From NCBI GenBank assembly GCA_963920705.1, contig OY987237.1, positions 10,880,601-10,944,600 on the forward strand: a stretch of DNA of 64,000 bases, in the 5' to 3' direction. The notes beneath the pieces are model-generated. The model did not search any database. It was given only the letters and a program-made list of their open reading frames with translations, and was not told the DNA's origin. This document shows, in pieces, positions 55,254 through 64,000 of the stretch. Positions within the stretch are counted from its first letter, which is position 1; every line of letters starts with the position of its first letter. Source of the stretch: Odiellus spinosus. Taxonomy: Eukaryota > Arthropoda > Arachnida > Opiliones > Phalangiidae. The position numbers and the translations under genes are program-made.

Positions 55254-56985
55254 GACAGTAATAAGAGAAATTTCCTTTATAAACAATATTCTGGTTCTAT
55301 AATTTTCCCCTTCAGAATCGTCTTCCCTAATGCACACAACCTATCTTCGACTGTACGTCGTCTGCTAAGTAAGAAAAGATGGCGACTTTAAAGGGGCTTT
55401 CGAAATAGCAGATAGTCCCTTTAATCAGGTCAACTGAGGAGCAATCAGATTTCTCAAACATGGGCGGGTAGAAAATATAAGAAAGATAACGCCACGACCA
55501 TCGACGTCAGAGCTAGCGTCTACTACGGAGGCGATGTCGTCCCTTGTTCAGCTCCAGTCTATCTCAAACATTTTTTATAGGGCAAATAACTATTGACTAG
55601 GCTCCAGCCCTGTATAGTTAAATTACAACCTCTTTAAACCTTATGGCAGCCGTTTCGAACAAAGGCGTAAATGATCCTATTCTAAAATTCCCTACATAAA
55701 AAATATCCCCACTCCGCCGCCATACAATCATAAGTAATAGCCGAGTGAAAATAAATAAACTATAGATGGGGTTTCTCCACGCATCTTTCTTCCTTGAGTC
55801 TTCTCCCACCCCTCCGTCGACCACTGCTTCCCTCTAACATCACCCGTTTCGATTAAACTTCAATTTAGAATGGGTGCGACCCTGTAAAAGATATTTTGCC
55901 TATTTCATAAATTGATTTGTCTTTAGGTAAGGTACCTTTTTCCCCATGTTTGATGAGAAAGGACTTCTGACCCCAAATAAACCCAAGGCTCTAAAAATGT
56001 GGGACTCCCAACACCCTCTCATCATACCGTACACGGGGTACTGGTTTCACCATACAAATAAATACCTTTGTTCCTATTTGACACACATAACGAGGGCTTA
56101 TATCATGGCTACAAAGTCCTAGAACTAATCATAGACCACCCATACCCCTTAGAGGAACCACACTGTAAAATGTGTGAACTTTGATGGGAATTTTTTCTTA
56201 ACAAAATATTGGAATGGTTGGTCTATAATTTATTGATTAGAGTGCGCGCGTTTCGAACCCGGCGATTTTCAAATCTAACCAATGATATTTCAGTATCGAC
56301 CGCACGTGACGAATTGCGAGCAATTAGAAAACAAGTTTTTGGCGGGGAAGATGGGTGTTTATCAGAAAGGGGAATTTGAAGAGTAACACTTTGCCGCCAT
56401 TTTTCGCCGGAGCAAAAGCAGCGCCTGCGCCAGTAATGGTTGGCTTAGTAACAGGTTTTTCAAAGGAAACTGATAATATTCTACAGAAGGGGGAAGAAAA
56501 AGACAGAATATACTCCGAAATAGCTCGCGTTACAGACTTTCAGTAAAGAATACTATTACCCCACACACAGCGAATGAATATTGGATAGAATCGGAGTGGG
56601 GATTCTGGGGAAAATTTCCAGAACGTTTCGAAATTCCATAGAGGATACAACGTTGAAAACGTTCTTGCCAAAATCTTTCCACTCACATTTTTCGGAAGTT
56701 GGAAAGGTTTTGTGATCCGTAACAGAGTCAAAGACCCGGCTCTTTAGTTTTTCCCTAAGACGATTTAGTTTAACGTTGTAAAGTTTTAATAAAAATCTGG
56801 CATTATCCTGGAATCAATAGTGACAAAGGCCGTCAAACAAAACGCCGAGACAACTCGTTAATAAACGTAAATTAAATGTAAGTTATTTCAATTTGTTTTC
56901 TAATTATAATTAATGACGAGTATTAAATCGTACACAATATTATATAACTTAAAATTCGGTTCCGTGGTTTAAATTCTATATTTGA

Positions 56986-57027
56986 ATATTGTTTTCAAAA
57001 GAAAATAATTTCTTTTGAAAACAATAT
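56986..57027. repeat. Perfect palindrome, 19-bp arms
   Basis: ATATTGTTTTCAAAAGAAA, a 4-nt loop ATAA, then the exact reverse complement. It would extrude as a hairpin; no role is apparent. Confidence 0.95.
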
Positions 57028-58589
57028 ACCGATACTGCTATACATGATAAATACGATAGACATTCGAATATACGGCTTACATATTATTTAAATTTTCATA
57101 TTCCATGGCTATTTATGTCGACTTAGCGTAACAACCCTATAAGAACTTTAAATTTATTTTCATTAAATTGAAGTCGCATTCTGGTATTCATTTATCACCA
57201 AAAGTCGATATTATTTCATACATATATATACTTAAGTTGATGTTGTTCCAGTATAATTAGTTATTAAAAGTATTAATAATAGACTAACTAGTTGGTCCGA
57301 AAGCTCTATTTAAACGTTCAACAATGAAGTAGCATTCTTGTTAATTAAGATAATAATATAAGTTATTCACCATTGTCAATAAATTTTGTGTAAATGATAA
57401 TTAGAAGAAAATATGAATTATTAATATATTCGTGTTAATTTTGTCATTTGAAATGAATTATGAAAATCAGTTTTATGTAAATTTTCGTACCAGCGGCAGA
57501 TGTCTAAACCTAAATCGTGAAAAACTATTTGAAACGATGTTAAAGCAAAGGGCAAAGAAATTTAAATAGCCCTTATGAAGTAACAAAGAATTAATTATCG
57601 GAAAACGTCCTAAAAACTGGTAATTTCAAGATATTAAGAAATAAGAGATTTCTAAACCAGTTTTAATTATAACGTATATTGCATGATCTAGAATACGTTA
57701 ATGTCAAGTCTTATGATCCTAAAAAGTTAATTTTCTCTTGGCAAATCGTGTCAGAAATCTGGCGGGAAAAGTTTTTCCCGAAGGCGGGTAATTTTCCACA
57801 CGCGGTGTACGTATTTTTAAAAACAAACCTCACATCCGTCCCAAATACAACGGTTTTTTCGTTCAGTACTGGAAAAGCTACCTCTGCCTAGTCTCTAGTC
57901 TAACGCAAATCGCTGTGATAACCGTAACCATGTTGAATTTTACTTTGCAGCGTTTACAATGTTAGGGTCCTTGCTATTTCTATTATATGGAATCTTGGAA
58001 ATATTTTTATCCTAACTTTGTACGCGCTGAAAAGTCACATTGAACTTTCCATTTCTATAATACTAAAGTCCACCTGGAAGCTCTTCGTACTTAAAATTAA
58101 TCAAGATCTAAGAGCCACCTAAACTTCTCAATACGCATTTATACCATAGAAAATAAATCTAAAACGAATAGAAGCTTATTTAAAACTGGTCCCAGTCTTG
58201 AAATGGCCTGAAAACTGTTTAATTCTACTAACGGAAATCGGCGCCATCTCTGATAGGGTGCGTCATATTTCCTGTCCACCAAATACTAAACTTATTCAGT
58301 GTCGGCGATCCTGGGATATGGAAGCTTTTTGAGACTTTTCATTTACCGTTCCCTTTACATGAGAGAGAAAAGTTGACCAACCCACATGTCAATCACCTCC
58401 TACCCTTGAGGTTTACAAAGCGTTGTTACAAACTCGTTTCAAAAACTAAACAATAATTCAAGCATTTTTCATTTCTATCCATCGAGCAGACTATATTTTA
58501 AACAGCCAATAAGAGACAGCCGGAAGCGGAATTACCGCACTTTATACCTTGGCCCCATCTCTCCCCACGTTCATTGCTAATTGAACATG

Positions 58590-58620
58590 CATGGATTAAA
58601 TAAAGTTTATTTAATCCATG
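58590..58620. repeat. Perfect palindrome, 15-bp arms
   Basis: CATGGATTAAATAAA, a single central G, then TTTATTTAATCCATG. Too short to assign to an element. Confidence 0.95.
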
Positions 58621-59301
58621 GCTAAAGCTTCTATTCCTTTTACATGTTTATACCTAAAACTTGGAAAATAGGGTGATTTTTTTTGGGACCCAACTTTTAT
58701 TTTTAGGGTGGCAAGCAAAATTCTAGGGAACAGATGGAAGTACTTTAAGAACCATAAATAGATTTAGCAAAAAAAAAAAAACTTCCATGTGGTCTTTAAC
58801 TATAATATTAAGCCTTATCCATTGCGACTTATCAGTATAGACGTTGTTAGACGACAGGGGATGAGAAAATTAGCTTATGGTACCCCCATTATACTGTAGG
58901 GACCGAGACAGTTTGATAAAAAAAAACCCAGCCGATTAAACAGTATCTTTAAATATAAATATTTTTTATTTTAATTTCCCCTCGTGCCTGGAGACACTTT
59001 TTTTCGCAACCTCACCATCCTACAAATATTGCGTAAGAATTCCCGGTGTCGGTGGTATATACCTCTACATCGTCCTGGCTTCCCCTAGATTCGAGCCGTT
59101 GACCCGGGATCGGTCCATTCTAGTTTTACGGGAAAGTGTGGGAAATTCTAGAGGGCGCTGGCTAAACGAATATCTTGTATCATTTTGGCGCCAAATGGTA
59201 AAGGGGCTAAAAATGCATTTTGTTCTTGGGTCGTCGCGCGTGTACCTGCTTTTGTTCCTATGAGCCCCGCTATCGAAGTATCCTAAATATAATACACATA
59301 A

Positions 59302-59704
59302 GCTACGTTCACACTAGAATACTGTATCCCAATCGATTTTAAATCGATATTTAAATCGCTCCGAATCGTTTCAAGCGCCCATTGTTCACGTATCATCTTC
59401 ATATACCGATTTATTCTAGTTTCATCTAACATATCTTAATCGATTTGAAACGCTAAAATCAAACCGATATTGACTTTGCCAGGAATCGTTTTAAGCGTCA
59501 CGTGTCCACGCATTATCTTTCTAAATCGATTTACTGTTGCTTCATCTATCGGTTGAAACCGAATCGGTATGAAACTGGCTCCCGAAGCAGTTTCGAGAAA
59601 TCGAATCGATTCGAGAAAAGACGGTTTCCCGTTCACACAACTCCAGCGAAACGTTTTGAAACGGTTTAAATCGATTCCAAAGCCTAGTATGAACGCGGCT
59701 TATA
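59302..59704 (-). mobile_element. MITE family E, long copy
   Basis: It opens GCTACGTTCACACTAGAATA and ends CTAGTATGAACGCGGC. The right 240 bp is the reverse complement of 6627-6922. The left 130 bp carries the AATCGATTTTAAATCGAT block also seen at 21250. It may be a composite of two elements, because a CTAACATATCTTAATCGATTTG junction occurs near 59427. Confidence 0.8.
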
Positions 59705-59765
59705 GGTTGTTGAAGCCAAATCGGTTTAAAACTGATTCCCGAAGCAGTTTCGAGAAATTAATTCA
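59705..59765. repeat. Second family E fragment
   Basis: GTTGTTGAAGCCAAATCGGT, AACTGATTCCCGAAGCAGTT and TCGAGAAATTAATTCAA repeat the order of 59550-59600 directly after the larger element, as a partial tandem duplication. Confidence 0.6.
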
Positions 59766-60220
59766 ATAATATAGCATAATTTTTTGCCTCAACTCAAAAA
59801 TATGGTTATTCATTGAGGCTTTAATTGTTAGGTATATTGCAACCGCTCCGATTAAACCACTGTTTCTAATTGGCTACTTTCAAAGAAGTAGTTAGTTACT
59901 ATCTCTCTTAATCTTGGTCTAGAAAAGTTTTGAAACGCAACAAAATAGTGTGAACGTCGTTTATAATGAACCCAACACCACTTCCTTATTTTCGAATCTA
60001 GATAGAATATTTGATCATTACGCCGCATAGTAACTTTAAAAAGGTATTGTTTTGATACTGTATAGAAAAAAAGATTGACCCACATAATCGTATGCCGCAT
60101 CAACGCGTGGGAGTAACTATAACGAACAAAAGGGGGCAAATTTGCAAACTAGTTACGTTGGTTCCTTCCTAAAGTTAAAATAATAAAATCTCTTTTACGT
60201 CTCTATTCGTTTTAGCAATC
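59766..60220. other. Upstream region of the 60221 exon
   Basis: No separate gene is supported; the 95-codon minus-strand frame at 59852-60139 shows no domain. TTCGTTTTAG at 60206-60215 could be a splice acceptor of a 5' UTR intron just before the ATG. Confidence 0.4.
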
Positions 60221-60482
60221 ATGGCTAGTTTCACCCACGCCAACTACTCGTTTTCGTACCCAGTAAACGGGGTAGTGGAAAATTGTCGCCAAGCCGCGGC
60301 CCAACAAGGTCCCTGGGGCATGATGCCAAACGGAATGGTGGTTCAGCAGCAACAATGGGTTCAACAAAACGGACAAACGCAGATGTCCCGCGATTTACAA
60401 AGGCCTACGTCCTTCACGAATGGCAGGAAGCGAAGTAGGGAAAATATCGAATGCGAAGAAATGAAGAAAGCCAAGACTGAAA
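60221..60482 (+). CDS. First coding exon of a Gln-rich, NLS-bearing protein (partial)
   Basis: The ATG at 60221 is the first after an in-frame TAA at 60176. The exon encodes 87 residues plus one base and ends at a consensus donor AA|GTAAGT (60483), so the intron is phase 1. Past the donor the frame runs into a stop soon after. Residues 1-20 are aromatic/Asn-rich. Residues 31-53 hold PWGMMPNGM and a Gln-rich VVQQQQWVQQNGQTQ. Residues about 68-86 hold a bipartite basic pattern, RKRSR then KKAK ten residues later, typical of nuclear import. GC content and codon use contrast with the flanks. I do not recognise the protein; a nuclear regulator is inference. Later exons are not identified in the remaining 3.5 kb and may lie outside. 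Confidence 0.72.
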
Positions 60483-63400
60483 GTAAGTTTCGTGATTCTC
60501 TTTTTGTTGCGGATAACAATACTCGTTTTAGTTTAGATTCGTGTATATTTTAGTGAAAGGTAGTCGCGGGGATAAATGTACTCGTTTCGTGAAAACGAGT
60601 TAAACAAACGCCAATTTAAAAGTTAGAGAATGTCTTCTTTTTGACCTCTATCGTTGATGTTGGATTGAATAAAACGATGGAAAAAAGTTGGATAATAACT
60701 GGTATTAAGTACACTTTACATGATTTAAAGTAAATGATGCATTTTCATCTCGGGTGTGACATGGAAACGTAAATTGTCAATTCCTCTCGAGACGGAAATT
60801 TATTATTGTTAAAGCAAAACTCTGTCCATAACCACTCCTTAGTCGTGAAAAAAAAATTGTATTTAATGGGAACAAGTTGCTTTCATTTCAAAGCGTATGA
60901 TGAGTCCATTGACAGAAGCAAAATTTGACGGAATACCCTGGTTAATTTTAAAACTAATTAATGAAATATTGAATTTAATGTTTATAAAAGCCCCTTCGAG
61001 ATTTTAGAATCATTAAAAATTATGACTTCTAGTAGAATACACTAACCAGGGTGACCACTGATTTTGTTTTTTAATCAAATGCTTTTTTCAATTGGGATCA
61101 TTTAATTCGAGTTATCATTACAGATTTGTAATATAATCGAGGAATTTAACTAAAATGTTATTTTATAATTAAGGAAAACTGTTAAAGAAACTAGTAGATC
61201 CGATAACTCGTTAATTAATTTAAATATAAAATAAGTTAAATCAATTTGGTGTAAAGGATTAAAGATTTGCGTTAAGAAAGATTAACATCCTTATGATATT
61301 GCTTCATGGGTGCATATTTATCCAATATAGGAAATGGGATAAATTTCTGAATAATTTAAATTTTAATTGGCCCGTAGTTATTCGTGTGAGGGCAGAGTCT
61401 GGCTTTATACGTATTATTTGTGTTCGAGTATTTGTCTCCAGTACTTATTGCTCCATGAGTTGACGGGGGGGGGGGAAGGGGGGAGATAAAATGTTTTACC
61501 ACAAAGTATGAAAAAATTAGCATGCCCTTAATTTAAAACCAGTTTTCAGTTATATTATCAAATTTTGGTATTAGAATATCATTTCAATGACTTAGCATTA
61601 ACCAAAATTTATACAGTGTTTCATCAGAAAATATTTTTCACTTTTTAGTAATGCACGAATGTTAAAGAAAAGTTTCATCTTAATATTTTATTTTTAAACC
61701 TAAAATCAACAAAAAAAGTTAAAATTAACTTAATTACTTTCAAAGTGGTTTATATTTCCCTCCCGGAGTTTTTCTAAATTATAAATTTCCCCTCTGTTTG
61801 GGAGCCAATTAGAGAAGCTTGTCAAGAATGAGGTTTTTTGGAAAAGAAATCGAACTCCCAGTGTAACTTAAATACTTCCTTAACCATATTATTATTAACT
61901 TAACCATAAGTCTATTATTGTTATAACTAAAATTAAAAATAGTGGATTATGAAAAATTAACTTGTATATGTGAAAAAAAAAATTTAAACAACCTATTTCC
62001 GAAATAAAATATTTCAATGGAACTTTTCTTTAAAGAACACCACTAAAATATCTACTACTTAAAATGTATCGGTTTCGTAGGTCCCATAAGAAAAATGCTA
62101 ATTATAAAATAATTCCTAGAAATCAAAATTATTCAAGGTTATTTACTCGCATAATTGATAGTTTATCGTAACGCGCTACTTGCGAAGAAAGTAACTGATA
62201 TACCCTATGTAGGGGGGTCGTAAAATCCCTCACCCGCTCTCGTAGAAGCGTATATTTAATAATAATATACTAACAAGAACGAATTGAAGCCCATAAGAGC
62301 CTTGAAGGAGCCCACTACTTTATCTTAAAACGGCGTCAGCTTATGTAATGGCACAGTCTCACCACGACCCGAGAGGTCCGACACTCTTGAATTCGGTGTA
62401 CACCAGAGTTCACTTTGTTCAGCTTTGACAGTGCAATGAGTTCGAACTCTTATGAACTCAGTTCAGCTTTGATAGTGCAAAGGGCTCAAAATATTTGTAC
62501 ACCTGAGTTCGCGAGTGTTAGCCCCCTCGCCACGAGTCCACGACCAACCAAGATCATCTCTTCTGTCGATTAAAGTTGGCTGTAGTGAGGCGGGGCCAAT
62601 AAATATGTAGACGCCTTTTTACCTGAGGCTAAAGATATCTCTCAACGTTCTTAGGGAATTCAATTATTTATTGATATTCGTGCAAATGAATAGTACTAAA
62701 ATTGATTAAAATTATGAAAATACGCTTTCTAAATCGATTCGCGGACAAATCGTATTAAGGATGTTTTGCTAAAAATCCTTGCCAAATTTTTGCTGTACAA
62801 TTTTAATTGTACAACTTCGATTTCACACAGAGTCGCAAAAATTGCGCAACTCCTTACGAAATATTCTGGATTTCACGCGAAGTCAGAACGTGTCTTAAGA
62901 TTGTGGTGTTTACCTATTTCTAAGACGTCATTAGTTGGTTCTCCCTCTCCTTTAAAAACCCTCAGTCCCTCACAGACGGAGACTAATCCCCACATAATAA
63001 CCACTAATCTATAAACCTCAATGTTTCAAATCAAGTACATCGCGTTCATGACGTAGTCATGTACACATTAAAATGCGAATTTGACTCCTTGAGAGGGGGT
63101 GATGAATTTTACTACTCCAATAGCTGGATTTGCATGATGTGTGGATGTTTGAAAATGAAGTATTACATTATAAAATAAAAATTCTATCGAATTATTTTTC
63201 CTCAACTGTTCAATCCAACGTTAACGATAATAAGTTCAACTTTTAATTAATTAATAATTATTTGTCGTGAATTTTTTTGTACGGGTAAAAAAAAAAAACG
63301 GTTAATTTGCTTTTTTCTCCCCATTGCGCTGTTACAGAAAAATCAACTAAATATTTAATTAATCCCATTTTTCGGGTAGAAAAGCCCACGGGAAACTATT

Positions 63401-64000
63401 AAGTACTTGACCTCGCGAAATTATATCAACTGAATTAGGGGTGATTCATAAATGACAAATGCTTTTCCTAAGATTAATACACCCTTTATTTCCTCGTGTT
63501 AAGTATTTTCCCGCGTTTTTTAATGGAGAATGAAGAGGATAATGACGTAATATCGATTCTGCTTCTAAAAATAAGACATATTTGCGTAGTAAAACATTCA
63601 AGAAAAATGTCTATTAATTGTACAAAAAAAGGGAAACCTGATTTTGCACATTCAATTAATTTCGTAATAAGCGGATGTATAATTCGTGTTTTTAATCATT
63701 TATTGCGTAATTAAAATTGCAATCATTTGATTAAATCTAGTATTTGTTATGCGCAAGTACTCGTAATAATTATTTTATTAATCTTAAGACGTACCTGTGC
63801 CTAGTCTTAATAAAATCCCAGCGACAGGTGCAGCGGGCCACGCATTTCCCGAATGTTATAAAACGTGAACAGGTCTCATTTTTAATAGTAGAATCGATAA
63901 AAATAAATCTATTCACCCTCCCTTTAAAAGGACCGGTATCTTGGAATATTGCGTTAACTATAAATTGTTAATTGTGATAAGATTAAGATATAAAACAGGT
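60483..64000 (+). other. Probable intron or 3' flank, no further exon recognised
   Basis: AT-rich with a G run at 61465-61475 and a 20-bp palindrome at 62794-62813 (TGTACAATTTTAATTGTACA). A diverged inverted pair around TTCAGCTTTGACAGTGCAAT / TTCAGCTTTGATAGTGCAAA lies at about 62420-62480. Open frames at 62766-63014, 63496-63714 and 63744-63971 lack domains and good splice context. Confidence 0.4.

Larger units (their letters stand above)
55254..59301. other. Long intergenic stretch, no gene supported
   Basis: Apart from two perfect palindromes (56986 and 58590) I see nothing beyond AT-rich unique sequence and short frames without domains. Confidence 0.45.

Noticed and set aside
55104-55337. 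Minus-strand 77-codon frame
   Set aside because: It runs straight through the 5S rRNA gene.
1-64000. CRISPR arrays, bacterial operons, autonomous transposons, viral genes
   Set aside because: I looked for regularly spaced direct repeats with unique spacers, clustered intronless genes and polymerase or transposase motifs; none was found. The tandem arrays lack spacers.

Overview
This window looks like AT-rich nuclear DNA from an invertebrate, most likely an arthropod. The reasons are split genes with GT-AG introns, two complete eukaryotic 5S rRNA genes with arthropod-like sequence, and a dense population of short non-autonomous DNA transposons (MITEs), SINE-like pieces, minisatellites and homopolymer runs. 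I see no bacterial operons and no intact transposase or reverse transcriptase. The species cannot be fixed from sequence alone.

Protein-coding content is low: three genes plus one first coding exon. (1) and (2) are a head-to-head pair of paralogous four-exon membrane-protein genes. One is on the minus strand (20176 down to 17648, 349 aa) and the other on the plus strand (20599 to 23262, 242 aa). All three introns lie at matching places in phase 0; exons 2 (189 nt) and 3 (84 nt) have the same length in both; the two start codons are 422 bp apart. Each protein has a short N-terminus, three or four membrane segments and a Ser/Thr/Pro-rich tail. In the minus-strand gene that tail has grown into about nine 17-18 residue repeats. 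(3) A two-exon gene at 36274-38018 encodes a 329 aa single-pass membrane protein with a long Ser/Thr-rich tail. (4) A coding exon at 60221-60482 starts a Gln-rich, probably nuclear protein whose remaining exons are not identified.

RNA genes: two identical 119-nt 5S rRNA genes on the minus strand at 53989-54107 and 55135-55253, each with an intact internal promoter and an oligo-T terminator. A tRNA-Thr-like sequence at 11552-11624 is better explained as the head of a SINE.

The rest is repeat-rich noncoding DNA. Recurrent families, labelled here: A (1413, 2683, 31825), B (178, 23399, 34020, 50067), C (a hAT-like MITE with an 8-bp target duplication; 2872, 5474, 27449, 42576, 43299), D (SINE-like; 3003, 15188, 36899) and E (rich in AATCGATTT; 6627, 19253, 21250, 43957, 50855, 59302). 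There are also single long-inverted-repeat elements at 16411, 21813, 22446, 33253 and 48826. Tandem arrays sit at 4250 (30 bp), 10500 (23 bp), 26372 (about 180 bp, two copies), 30423 (18 bp), 44900 (about 38 bp) and 52211 (20 bp). All family and gene calls come from reading the sequence; no database search was possible.
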